Below, one piece after another: positions 1-9,183 of a DNA stretch of 64,000 nucleotides. The DNA is from Chromatiaceae bacterium (GTDB taxonomy: Bacteria > Pseudomonadota > Gammaproteobacteria > Chromatiales > Chromatiaceae). Where the stretch lies: assembly GCA_007693535.1 (NCBI GenBank), contig REDK01000116.1, forward strand, positions 1 to 64,000, written 5' to 3'. The notes beneath the pieces were generated by a model. It was given only the letters and a program-made list of their open reading frames with translations. It ran no database searches and was not told the DNA's origin. Each line of letters begins with the position of its first letter. Positions within the stretch are counted from its first letter, which is position 1. The position numbers were made by a program, and so were the translations under genes.

Positions 1-111
1 ATTCACGAGCGACACGCGACTCTCCGACGCAGCAGGAGCATCGGCGGCCCGCGATTGGCCCTGCTGATCCAGCATCCCACCAGCGGCTGGGGCATCATGA
101 CCCCGCCCTAA
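1..111 (+). other. Open frame entering from the left edge
   Basis: Frame 1 is open from the first base to a TAA at 109-111 and could be the tail of a gene that starts outside the window. The 36 residues it would encode are Arg/Ser-rich and match nothing I recognise. In many gammaproteobacteria a uvrY/gacA-type regulator precedes uvrC, but this tail does not look like a LuxR-type helix-turn-helix end. It may be non-coding. Confidence 0.15.
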
Positions 112-219
112 GCGCGCTTCTGGGAGCGCATCGCCATTGGTATCCAGAGCGGCTGGTTGGTTGCAATCCGCGATCGCCGCCCGCAACCTGCCCGGCTGAC
201 TGAGACGCCCGACTGTCCC

Positions 220-2031
220 GTGTCCGCCACCTTCGATCATCGCGCCGTACTCGCGCAGATTCCGGCCCAGCCCGGGGTCTATCGCATGCTCGCCGCCGAC
301 GCCAGCCTGCTCTACGTGGGCAAGGCCAAGCACCTGCGCCGGCGCGTCGCCAGCTATTTCGGGCGCGCCTTAAACCGCCGGCTACAGGTCATGGTCGCGC
401 AAATCGCCGATATCCAGGTCACGGTGACCCGCACCGAGGCCGAGGCGCTGCTGCTCGAGAACAACCTGATTAAGACCCATCGGCCGCGCTTCAACGTCCT
501 GCTGCGCGACGACAAGAGCTATCCCTACATCTATCTCAGCGACGATACCTTCCCGCGGCTCGCCTTCTATCGCGGCCCACGGCGCGGCAATGGCCGCTAT
601 TTCGGCCCCTATCCCAGCGCCTGGGCGGTGCGAGAGACCCTACAACTGCTGCAGAAGCTGTTTCCGGTGCGCCAGTGTGAGGACGCCTTCTACCGCGCCC
701 GCTCACGCCCCTGCCTGCAATACCAGATCAAGCGCTGTGCCGGTCCGTGCGTAGGCCTGATCGGCCCGGCCGACTATGCCCTGGACGTGGCGGCTAGCGC
801 CAAGTTCCTGGAAGGGCGCACCGACGAGGTGATCGCCGAATTGGGAGCGCGGATGGAACAGGCCGCCGCCGACCTCGCCTTTGAGCACGCCGCCGCCCTG
901 CGCGACCAGATCGCCACCCTGCGCCGTATTCAGCAGCGCCAGTACATCAGCGGCGACGGGGGCGATCTCGACCTCATCGCCATCGCCGAGGCCGGCGGCC
1001 TGGTCTGCGTGCAGGTCTTCTTCATCCGCGCCGGGCGCAACCTGGGCAACAAGGCCTTCTTCCCCCAGGTACCGGCCAGCACCGGCCGCGCGGCGGTCCT
1101 GGCCGCCTTCCTCGCCCAGTTCTATGCCGACAAGGAGATCCCGCCCGAGTTGCTGGTGAACGTCGAGCCCGAGGAGATCGAATTTCTGGAGGCTGCCTTC
1201 AGTGAACAGGCCGGGCGGCGGGTCAGCATCCATCATCGGCTGCGCGGCGACCGCGCTCGCTGGCTGGCCCTGGCCGAACAGAACGCAGAACTCGCCCTGC
1301 AGTCGCGCCTGGGCAGCCGCGCCGGCTACACCCGCCGGCTGGAGGCCCTGCGCACCGCACTCGAACTGGACGAGCCGCCGCGGCGCCTGGAATGCTTCGA
1401 CATCAGCCACACCGGCGGCGAACTCACCGTGGCCGCCTGCGTGGTATTCGACGCCGAGGGACCACGCAAGTCCGACTATCGCCGCTTCAACATCGACGGC
1501 ATCACCCCAGGCGACGACTATGCCGCGCTGGAGCAAGCCCTGACCCGGCGCTACCGGCGCGTCCAGCAAGGCGAGGTACCGCTGCCGGACCTGCTGCTGA
1601 TCGATGGCGGCAGGGGCCAGCTCGGCGCCGTCGCCGCGGTACTGCAGGAACTGGGCATCACCGGCCTGACCCTGGTCGGGGTGGCCAAGGGGCCGGACCG
1701 CAAGGCCGGTGCCGAACAGCTCTGGCGGCCCGACCAGCCAACCCCGATCATCCCCGGCGCCGACTCCCCAGCGCTGCACCTGATCGCCCAGGTTCGCGAC
1801 GAGGCGCATCGTTTCGCCATCACCGGTCATCGCCAGCGCCGCGACAAGGCGCGGCGTACCTCGGTCTTGGAGGGCATTCCGGGGGTCGGCCCTAAGCGGC
1901 GCCAGGCCCTGCTGCGGGCCTTCGGTGGCCTCCGCGGGCTCGGCCAGGCCACCCCCGAAGACATCGCCCGCGTCGACGGCATCAGCACCGAACTGGCGGT
2001 GCGCATCCACAGCGCCTTGCGCAGCGAATGA
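220..2031 (+). CDS. uvrC: Excinuclease ABC subunit C (UvrC)
   Basis: UvrC is the dual-incision nuclease of nucleotide excision repair, cutting 3' and 5' of lesions marked by UvrAB. The N-terminal GIY-YIG domain is clear (GVYRML and LYVGKAKHLRRR near residues 18-45). It is followed by a UVR domain that binds UvrB, the UvrC RNase-H-like domain (LECFDISHTGG, LLIDGGRGQ) and C-terminal helix-hairpin-helix repeats (LEGIPGVGPKRRQALL). The frame is open from a TTG at 157, but the GTG at 220 gives 603 aa, the usual family size, and leaves out a non-conserved 21-residue leader. Neither start has a strong ribosome site. pgsA, the usual partner of uvrC, lies about 14 kb away. Confidence 0.95.
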   Translation: MSATFDHRAVLAQIPAQPGVYRMLAADASLLYVGKAKHLRRRVASYFGRALNRRLQVMVAQIADIQVTVTRTEAEALLLENNLIKTHRPRFNVLLRDDKSYPYIYLSDDTFPRLAFYRGPRRGNGRYFGPYPSAWAVRETLQLLQKLFPVRQCEDAFYRARSRPCLQYQIKRCAGPCVGLIGPADYALDVAASAKFLEGRTDEVIAELGARMEQAAADLAFEHAAALRDQIATLRRIQQRQYISGDGGDLDLIAIAEAGGLVCVQVFFIRAGRNLGNKAFFPQVPASTGRAAVLAAFLAQFYADKEIPPELLVNVEPEEIEFLEAAFSEQAGRRVSIHHRLRGDRARWLALAEQNAELALQSRLGSRAGYTRRLEALRTALELDEPPRRLECFDISHTGGELTVAACVVFDAEGPRKSDYRRFNIDGITPGDDYAALEQALTRRYRRVQQGEVPLPDLLLIDGGRGQLGAVAAVLQELGITGLTLVGVAKGPDRKAGAEQLWRPDQPTPIIPGADSPALHLIAQVRDEAHRFAITGHRQRRDKARRTSVLEGIPGVGPKRRQALLRAFGGLRGLGQATPEDIARVDGISTELAVRIHSALRSE

Positions 2032-2166
2032 GCGCCCCGGGTCCCATTCCCGATCCTCGATCTTCCCTCCCCGGGATCGATCGCCAAGCCGCCCCGCTGA
2101 TGCCGGCCCCTAGGGCTGGCCCCCGCATCCATCGATCGCGCAGGCCGAGGATTGTTGCCGGGGATT

Positions 2167-2261
2167 GTTACCGGGCAGCAGGACCGATCGCTGCCGCGGC
2201 CGATGCGGCGATCGCGACGGAGCCGACCCGGGCGGCTATTGCCCGGTAACCCAGTGGTTAC
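2167..2261 (+). other. Structured intergenic element with competing stems
   Basis: The 415-base gap after uvrC contains a perfect 11-bp inverted repeat, GTTACCGGGCA at 2167-2177 and its complement at 2240-2250. Inside it is a second stem starting CGATCGC and ending GCGATCG. The right arm also takes part in a perfect 6-bp hairpin, GTAACC at 2246-2251 with GGTTAC at 2256-2261, so the two folds exclude each other. A short direct repeat, GATTGTTRCCGGG, lies at about 2150-2175. No T-run follows, so it is not a simple intrinsic terminator. It could be the 3' end of the uvrC transcript or a leader for the small gene at 2447. Confidence 0.35.
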
Positions 2262-2446
2262 ACCCGATATGGTCGGAACCGGGTGAGGGCATGGCTGCTG
2301 GTCTTGCACCAGGGCGGCTTTTCTGCGACAAACACCGGTTGACCATGCGGCAAGATGCGCGCCCCGGGTGCTGTCGGCACCTGCCTTGCCGGCGGCCATC
2401 GGAACCCTCTTGACCATGGGACCTTTTCCATCTGAGGAACCATCAC

Positions 2447-2665
2447 ATGCCGTATTTCGTGTACAAGGTCAGTCCAACCCTGCAATTGACCTACATCGAT
2501 ACCAAGGAACGCTATCAGGATGCCCGCACCCTGGTGCGCGGGCTGCGTGCCGAGCGCGCGTCCGATGCCGTCGATGACTATCGCCTGATCTTCGCCCGCC
2601 ATCAGTCCGAAGCGGAGCGGTTGCTGTCCACCCCGCGGGACGATCGGGTGATCGGCGAGGACTGA
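2447..2665 (+). CDS. Small conserved hypothetical protein, 72 aa
   Basis: This is a small, highly charged, soluble protein beginning MPYFVYKV with many Arg, Asp and Glu residues. A TGAGGA ribosome site lies about ten bases before the ATG. There is no signal peptide, membrane segment or cysteine. The start resembles small conserved proteins of sulfur-oxidising gammaproteobacteria, but I cannot assign a domain or function. It stands alone between uvrC and a convergent transporter-like gene. Confidence 0.65.
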   Translation: MPYFVYKVSPTLQLTYIDTKERYQDARTLVRGLRAERASDAVDDYRLIFARHQSEAERLLSTPRDDRVIGED

Positions 2666-2754
2666 GCAGAGCGCCGAAGGCAGGCGCCGCGGACGGCCGC
2701 GACCGATGCCCGGCTTCGGGTGTCACGCCCTTGAGGTGGTCCGCTAACGCGGCC

Positions 2755-2777
2755 TGCAACGCTGCATCAGCGTTGCA
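2755..2777. repeat. Perfect 10-bp hairpin between convergent genes
   Basis: TGCAACGCTG at 2755-2764 and CAGCGTTGCA at 2768-2777 form a perfect stem around the loop CAT. It lies between the 3' ends of the small gene ending at 2665 and the minus-strand gene ending at 2847. It has no T-run on either strand. Its AACGCTG/CAGCGTT arms recur in the hairpin at 46248-46276. Confidence 0.5.
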
Positions 2778-2846
2778 AAGCGCCCGTTGCAGAGTGCTGG
2801 GCGTCCTGCTCTGGGAGGCAGGGTGCGCTCTCGCCACGCGACGGTC

Positions 2847-3797
2847 TCAGTCCTCTGCCCCGTAGATGAAAAAGATGGTTTCCAGCAAGCGCGACGGCGC
2901 GCCGTCGCGCCCGAACCAGCGCCGGAAGATGCGATCGACCTCGCGTGACCGATAGATTAGCGCCAGCGCCCGGTTAACCGCGAGGCGGAAGTCGGCATCG
3001 TTGCGGGGCAGGGCAAAGGCATAGGGCTCGGCCGAGAGATCGGCATCCAACAACAACAGTTCCGGCGTGGTCACCGCCTCCCCGTCCCCAGCGAGCTGAC
3101 CCAGCAACACCGTAGCGAGCTGACCCAGCAACACCGTACGGTCGCCCGCGAAGGCCTCCAGTTCTCCCTCCAGCAGCCGCTCCCGGCCATCCCGGGCATC
3201 GCGGATCGGGACCAGTTCGGCATTGATGAGCCGCGTCTCCAGCAGCGGGCGCAGGCGCCGCTCGGCGCTGGTCTCGGGAACCACACCCAGGCGCTTGCCG
3301 CCCAGGTCTGACAGGTCCAGGATGCCGCTGTCGCGGCGCACCAGGAGGGCGCCGGACTCGACGAACACCGGATGCGAGAAGTCCACCACCCGCTGGAACC
3401 CGAGCGACAGGCTGGTGAGGCCACAGTCGAGATCGGCCTCGCCATTGGCCACAGCCGCCACCCGCCGCGGGGTGTTGCCCTCGCTCCAGCGAATCTCTAG
3501 CGCGTCCAGTCCCAGGTCGCTCTGGATGCTGGCCACGATGCGCCGGCATAGGTCCACCGAATAGCCGCGCGGGGCGCCATCGGCATCGCGGAACGAGAAG
3601 GGATAGGCATTGGCGGAATAGATGATGCCGATGCTGCGCCCCACCGCGATGCGGTCGAGGGCACCGGTAGCGGCCGCGGCGGTCGCGAGCGTCAACAGCA
3701 GCATCGCCAGGACTGCTGGCAGCGGCCAGGAGCGTCTCCGAAGCGGCTGCCAGACCGGCCGCGCTCGCCAGCGCACGCCGAGAATCCCGCCGGGCAT
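2847..3797 (-). CDS. Periplasmic solute-binding protein, SBP_bac_3 family
   Basis: This 316-aa protein has an N-terminal hydrophobic signal/anchor (LPAVLAMLLLTLATAAAA, about residues 28-45). An extracellular solute-binding family 3 domain follows (GYSVDLCRRI, GEADLDCGLTSLS, VDFSHPVFVESGALLVRR). Such proteins bind amino acids or act as sensor domains; no permease or ATPase is adjacent, so the ligand is unknown. The ATG overlaps the TGA of the upstream PH-domain gene by one base (TGATG), which indicates translational coupling. A perfect 24-bp tandem duplication at 3090-3137 repeats eight residues (VLLGQLAT then VLLGQLAG) in frame. Confidence 0.8.
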   Translation of the reverse strand: MPGGILGVRWRARPVWQPLRRRSWPLPAVLAMLLLTLATAAAATGALDRIAVGRSIGIIYSANAYPFSFRDADGAPRGYSVDLCRRIVASIQSDLGLDALEIRWSEGNTPRRVAAVANGEADLDCGLTSLSLGFQRVVDFSHPVFVESGALLVRRDSGILDLSDLGGKRLGVVPETSAERRLRPLLETRLINAELVPIRDARDGRERLLEGELEAFAGDRTVLLGQLATVLLGQLAGDGEAVTTPELLLLDADLSAEPYAFALPRNDADFRLAVNRALALIYRSREVDRIFRRWFGRDGAPSRLLETIFFIYGAED

Positions 3798-4288
3798 CAA
3801 TCGCCGCCGCGGCTCTGGCGCTTGATGTGCTCGCGCACCTCGCGCGGGCGCGGCAGGCCACGCACCGCCAGTTCCGGCTCGTCGCCAGCGGTGAAGATGA
3901 CCAGATCGCCAGCATTGAGCAGGCGCTGCAGCAGCGATTGGTTGATGCGCATGGTGCGCACTGAGGCCATGTTGATCTCGGTGTACTGCCGCGCCAGCAG
4001 GCCGTGGGTCCAGATGATCTCGTGGCGACGGATCTCCAGGCGGTCCACCAGGGTGGCAAACCACCAACCGATCAGCACCAGCACCGCGATCAGCGTCAGG
4101 GCATAGCCAAGCTGGCGCTGATCGAACGGAATGGTGATGGCCTGGGCGGCGAGCCAGGCCGAGAGGTAGGGCACCTGGCCGGTCAGCCCGATCCAGGCGC
4201 CGAGCAGCAGGGCCAGGATCGCCAGCAGGCTGCCAAAGGGATGGGTCCGCCACAGCGACGGGCTGCCTTGGTAGAGAAGGTCGGACAT
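3797..4288 (-). CDS. Bacterial PH-domain membrane protein
   Basis: This 163-aa protein has two N-terminal membrane segments (LLAILALLLGAWIGLTG and YALTLIAVLVLIGWWF). After them comes a bacterial pleckstrin-homology fold of the YdbS/bPH_2 type, with the recognisable stretch RHEIIWTHGLLARQYTEI. I chose the ATG at 4288 because GGGAG lies eight bases upstream and the protein then begins MSDLLYQG, typical of the family. The upstream extension of the frame is Ala/Pro/Arg-rich and non-conserved. It is coupled to the solute-binding protein that follows. The role of such PH proteins is poorly known; a membrane-associated scaffold or sensor is plausible. Confidence 0.8.
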   Translation of the reverse strand: MSDLLYQGSPSLWRTHPFGSLLAILALLLGAWIGLTGQVPYLSAWLAAQAITIPFDQRQLGYALTLIAVLVLIGWWFATLVDRLEIRRHEIIWTHGLLARQYTEINMASVRTMRINQSLLQRLLNAGDLVIFTAGDEPELAVRGLPRPREVREHIKRQSRGGD

Positions 4289-4665
4289 CGCGAGTCTCCC
4301 TGCAGGAACGGAGCGCCCGGCGGCGGGCCGGTGCCCGCTTCGCAACCCGGATTGGGCCGGGATCGGCGGGATGGCGGCGCAGGCCGATGGATGCGATGCG
4401 CCGGCGCCCCGGGCGAACCGCCGCGGCATGTTAGGCGATTGCCGGATAATCGCCTAGCGGCAGGCACCAGATTGGCGCATGCTGGCCGAGCATCGCCACC
4501 GATATGGCGACTGACATCTACCCATGAACTTGGCAACGGCCAACCCCAGGCGGGGATGGCCGTCATCGGTTGCTGCAGGATCTTCGGAGAGCGGGCTTCC
4601 GGCCCGCGGTGCCTTTTGCCGGTTGCGGCGGCCAGCGGTCCTGGCCGGCCACTGTGGCTGAATCG
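4289..4665. other. Intergenic region with REP-like palindrome
   Basis: No gene is convincing in these 377 bases. They hold the palindrome listed at 4432-4456 and a second hairpin, GCGGGC-TTCCG-GCCCGC, near 4590-4606, without a T-run. Confidence 0.4.
4432..4456. repeat. REP-like palindrome with GGCGATTGCCGG core
   Basis: TAGGCGATT at 4432-4440 and AATCGCCTA at 4448-4456 are perfect inverted arms around the loop GCCGGAT. The core GGCGATTGCCGG is shared with the outer ends of the long repeats at 10198-10354 and 59339-59505 and with 46176-46195, so it looks like a minimal member of that family. Confidence 0.55.
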
Positions 4666-5007
4666 TCAGCAGGAGTGGCAGTAGAACTCTGGCAGCCCGG
4701 CCAAGCGGCAGGCCTGCTTGCAACCGCCCATCGGGAACAGAGACTGCAGGTTCTTGCGGGTACAGGGCAGGTGGGGGGAGACCTGATGGCCGATGGCGCG
4801 GATGATCACCTTGGGGGAGGGAGGGATCTCATGGAAGGCGTAATACTCGCGCAAGAAGTGGATCACCGCCCAGTGACAGTCGTTCAGTGCCAATCCCTGT
4901 TCGGCGGCCAGGGCCTCGGCAACATCGTTGTCCCAATCGTTGAAGCTGGCCAGCAGGCCATGTTTGTTGAAATGGACCTCGCGCCCGGCGATGTGCATGG
5001 CAGTCAT
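4666..5007 (-). CDS. DsrC/TusE-family sulfur carrier-like protein
   Basis: DsrC/TusE proteins carry persulfide or trisulfide on cysteines of a mobile C-terminal arm, serving sulfite reductase (DsrAB) or tRNA thiolation (TusE). The 113 residues show the family fold motifs (FNDWDNDVAEALAAEQG, DCHWAVIHFLREYY, KNLQSLFPMGG). A cysteine-rich arm holds Cys96, Cys100, Cys110 and Cys113. The pair Cys100/Cys110 has about the CysB/CysA spacing, but the protein then continues HSC, so the terminal cysteine is displaced and duplicated. GGAGAA precedes the ATG. No dsr or tus genes are adjacent, so it is probably a paralogue with a carrier or regulatory role, not the dsr-operon DsrC. Confidence 0.85.
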   Translation of the reverse strand: MTAMHIAGREVHFNKHGLLASFNDWDNDVAEALAAEQGLALNDCHWAVIHFLREYYAFHEIPPSPKVIIRAIGHQVSPHLPCTRKNLQSLFPMGGCKQACRLAGLPEFYCHSC

Positions 5008-5362
5008 AGGGTTCTCCTCTGCCGGTTACGGCAGCCTCGCTTGGTGTGCTGATCATTGGCCCGCGGTGGGAACCGCGCTGGCCCTGACCAGTCTTTATTG
5101 GTTTATTAGCAGCTTGTGGAACGGCGGCTCCACTCCCTGTCAACCGAATATAACGCGATCAGGTCACGGATCGGCAAAAAAAATGCCGACCTGGATCAAC
5201 TGCCGGCGAGTTCGTCGGATCGGTCCGACGGCCGGGGTGCGGACGATGCTGGGGCAGTGGTGCCCGGGTCAGCGAGCAGGCGAGGACCGGGGCGGGCGGG
5301 GTAGCGATACCGGGCAAGCAACCACGGCGGCCAGTCAGGCCAGGCCGCTCGCTGCTGGCGCC
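5008..5362. other. Intergenic region with poly-A-loop hairpin
   Basis: No gene is supported here. The region contains TCGGCA (5171-5176) and TGCCGA (5184-5189) flanking a loop of seven A residues. A TTGACA hexamer lies on the minus strand at 5138-5143 upstream of the DsrC-like gene, but no matching -10 sits at normal spacing. Confidence 0.3.
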
Positions 5363-5884
5363 TCACCAGCTCGCCGCGGCCTCGGCCAGGTCCTGCAACA
5401 TCGCGGCGACCTCGCGCATGACCGCGCTGTCAGCGACCTCGGAGGCCGGCACGGTTCGATAGGCCACGAAGGTCGTGTCCGGGCTCTCCGGCAGGGTGTA
5501 GACGGCGATGATGAAGGGACAATGCACGATGCGAATCGGGTCTTCGGCGGTCATCCGGCGCGACAGCACCGCGCTGCAGAATTCCACTGCCTCGGCACGG
5601 GTGAAGATGACCTCTTCGGCGCCCAGATCGCGGCCGGTGCGCTCAAGCATCTCGTCCATGGCCATCACGTTATTGATGTACAGGCCGCGCTCCTCGATCG
5701 CGAGCTTGAGCCCGGTCATCACATCTTCGAAGCTGCTACTGGACTCGTAGCGGGCATAGGGAGCCGGCGACTCGGTCGCCGCATCCGCCAGGGCCGCAGC
5801 AACCGGCAGGACAGCGGCGAACTGAGCGACGACAAGCTGGACGAGCAGGCCGGTCAGGGCAAAAAAGCGGCAGGGTCGGACCAT
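5363..5884 (-). CDS. Secreted DUF302-domain protein
   Basis: The 173-aa product has a signal peptide (FFALTGLLVQLVVAQFAAVLPVAAALA, cut near residue 33). The mature part matches DUF302 (FEDVMTGLKLAIEERGLYINNVMAMDEML, VIFTRAEAVEFCSAVL, CPFIIAVYTLPE). DUF302 proteins are small periplasmic proteins frequent in sulfur oxidisers; their function is unknown. It is followed on the same strand by nothing nearer than the DsrC-like gene about 360 bases downstream, so it is probably monocistronic. Confidence 0.75.
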   Translation of the reverse strand: MVRPCRFFALTGLLVQLVVAQFAAVLPVAAALADAATESPAPYARYESSSSFEDVMTGLKLAIEERGLYINNVMAMDEMLERTGRDLGAEEVIFTRAEAVEFCSAVLSRRMTAEDPIRIVHCPFIIAVYTLPESPDTTFVAYRTVPASEVADSAVMREVAAMLQDLAEAAASW

Positions 5885-6001
5885 GGGCGATCTCCGGGCT
5901 GACTGCAGGCTGACGCCGGGCTTGAGAGCTGGTGAAAAACCGGCCCCGGCCGCCGGCTGGCGGCATAGTGGGGCCGTGGGGCCGTGGGGCCGGGCTGCCG
6001 C

Positions 6002-6532
6002 TCAGTACCGGTCCATCGGGCGGAATGCCGGCGCGCTGGGCCAACCGCCGTCGGCGCCACCCGGTGCATCACCCGGCGCTGCCGGCGGGCGCTGCTGGCC
6101 GCTGCCGCGACCCTCGAGTTGCTCGATGCGCCGACGTAGCGTCTCCAGCTCCTGATCGCGGGCATCCACGGCTGGGGCCGCGGCCGCCGGGGCCACCGGC
6201 GCGACTGGCGGGGCGACCGGGACCCCATAGCCGGGGGCACCATAACCGGGGGCGCCACCATAGCCGGGGGCGCCATAGCCGGGGGCGCCGTAGCCATAGC
6301 CGGGTACCCCGTAGCCGGGGGCGCCATAGCCGTAGGGGACGCCGTAGCCCGGTCCCCAGGGGCCGCCGCCGTCGTAGTCGTCGTAGTAGCCGCCGCGATC
6401 GCGGTTGTTGCCGCCCATCCAGCGACCGGGGTTGAACATGTCGCCGAAGTTGACGGCCTGGGCGGTGGGGATGGCAAGCAGGGCTGCGGCAAGCCCGCAG
6501 GTCACGGTCAGGGTGCGCATGGTCTTGGCCAC
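6002..6532 (-). CDS. Secreted Gly/Tyr/Pro repeat protein, sulfur-globule-protein-like
   Basis: A signal peptide (MRTLTVTCGLAAALLAIPTAQA) precedes a short conserved-looking start (NFGDMFNPGRWMGG). A low-complexity tract of GAPGYG/GVPGYG units follows at about residues 60-105. Then come an Ala/Pro/Val linker, a short coiled coil (DQELETLRRRIEQLEGR) and a disordered tail. The composition and the NPGRWMGG start resemble the Sgp proteins that coat periplasmic sulfur globules in purple sulfur bacteria; this is an inference from composition. GGAGGA lies nine bases before the GTG at 6532, favouring that start (176 aa) over the ATG at 6520 or longer frames. Confidence 0.6.
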   Translation of the reverse strand: MAKTMRTLTVTCGLAAALLAIPTAQAVNFGDMFNPGRWMGGNNRDRGGYYDDYDGGGPWGPGYGVPYGYGAPGYGVPGYGYGAPGYGAPGYGGAPGYGAPGYGVPVAPPVAPVAPAAAAPAVDARDQELETLRRRIEQLEGRGSGQQRPPAAPGDAPGGADGGWPSAPAFRPMDRY

Positions 6533-6670
6533 GGTCTGAAGTCCTCCATTGAGTTGACAGGCCCGCTTCATAGGATGCCGGCCGGGGGGCAGGCCGTTGC
6601 GAGGCGCCTGCTGGGCCGGAAGGATACTACAGTGGCCGCGGGCGGGCAGCCACGACCCCAAAAACGACCC

Positions 6671-6698
6671 TTGACAGCGTCGCGTCGGGGCCTATTAT
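6671..6698 (+). promoter_or_regulatory. Sigma-70 promoter of groES-groEL
   Basis: TTGACA at 6671-6676 is separated by 16 bases from TATTAT at 6693-6698, a near-consensus housekeeping promoter, immediately followed by the CIRCE operator. Confidence 0.75.
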
Positions 6699-6724
6699 TG
6701 GCACTCGCTACAGGTGAGTGCTAA
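6698..6724 (+). promoter_or_regulatory. CIRCE operator (HrcA site)
   Basis: TTGGCACTC-N9-GAGTGCTAA matches the CIRCE consensus (TTAGCACTC-N9-GAGTGCTAA) at all but one position. CIRCE is bound by the HrcA repressor, so this chaperonin operon is predicted to be HrcA-controlled. Some gammaproteobacteria keep HrcA while the E. coli type relies on sigma-32. Confidence 0.92.
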
Positions 6725-6823
6725 CAACCCGCCCTCTCCAGCAGTGTCCGGCCGCCTCGGTCGGCGTTGCTGCGAGTCGTGTCGAGCACTCCAGACTCCA
6801 CACCAACCGAGGGGAACAGACCC

Positions 6824-7114
6824 ATGCAGATCCGTCCTTTACACGACCGCGTCGTCATCCGTCGCATGGAGGAGGAGCGCACCTCCGCCGGCGGTATCGT
6901 GATCCCGGATTCGGCCGCCGAGAAGCCGATCCAGGGCGAGGTCATCGCCGTTGGCAATGGCAAGATCATGGATAACGGCGATACCCGCAGCCTGGACGTG
7001 AAGGTCGGCGACCGGGTGCTGTTCGGCAAGTATTCCGGCACCGAGGTCAAGCTCGACGGCCAGGATTTCCTGGTCATGCGCGAAGAAGACATCATGGGCG
7101 TCATCGAGGGCTGA
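6824..7114 (+). CDS. groES: Co-chaperonin GroES
   Basis: GroES is the 10-kDa lid of the GroEL folding chamber. The 96-aa protein starts [14 protein letters not shown], has the mobile loop ([15 protein letters not shown]) and ends [11 protein letters not shown], all canonical. GAGGGG lies upstream of the ATG. The frame continues upstream but those residues are not conserved. It is transcribed from the CIRCE-controlled promoter just upstream, with groEL following after a long 209-base spacer. Confidence 0.97.
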   Translation: MQIRPLHDRVVIRRMEEERTSAGGIVIPDSAAEKPIQGEVIAVGNGKIMDNGDTRSLDVKVGDRVLFGKYSGTEVKLDGQDFLVMREEDIMGVIEG

Positions 7115-7233
7115 GCGGGCAACCGGTCCGATCCCCGTTGACGACGCTCCCGACCACGGCCGCCGCCATATCGACGATCCCGCCAGTCCGCCAGGAGGCA
7201 CCACGCCGGTAGTCCCGGCCCGACGAAGCCTGA

Positions 7234-8964
<1,731 letters not shown>

Positions 8965-9044
8965 GCCTGCGCCGCGGGTCCGCTCCGGACCCGCTGCCGG
9001 CATGATGACGGGCCCCCTGCTTCCAAACCAGGCCTGCCCGCCCA

Positions 9045-9075
9045 CGGCCCCGCCCCGGCGGGGCCGTTTATTTTT
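9045..9075 (+). terminator. Intrinsic terminator of groES-groEL
   Basis: CGGCCCCGCC (9045-9054) and GGCGGGGCCG (9057-9066) form a perfect 10-bp GC stem with a two-base gap, followed by TTTATTTTT. Confidence 0.93.
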
Positions 9076-9183
9076 GCGCGCGAGCAGCCTGATGCCGGGC
9101 CGGCATCAGGACCGCCACCATCGGATCGGCTACCCTTGGCGGTTCACCGCCCTGAGCACCCGTCGCTTGTCTGTCTCCCGCCG

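Noticed and set aside
703-2010. 435-codon minus-strand open frame opposite uvrC
   Set aside because: Shadow of uvrC with no recognisable domain or ribosome site.
5108-5143. Promoter of the DsrC-like gene from the TTGACA at 5138-5143
   Set aside because: No -10 like hexamer lies at 15-19 bases; the AT-rich TAATAA is too far.
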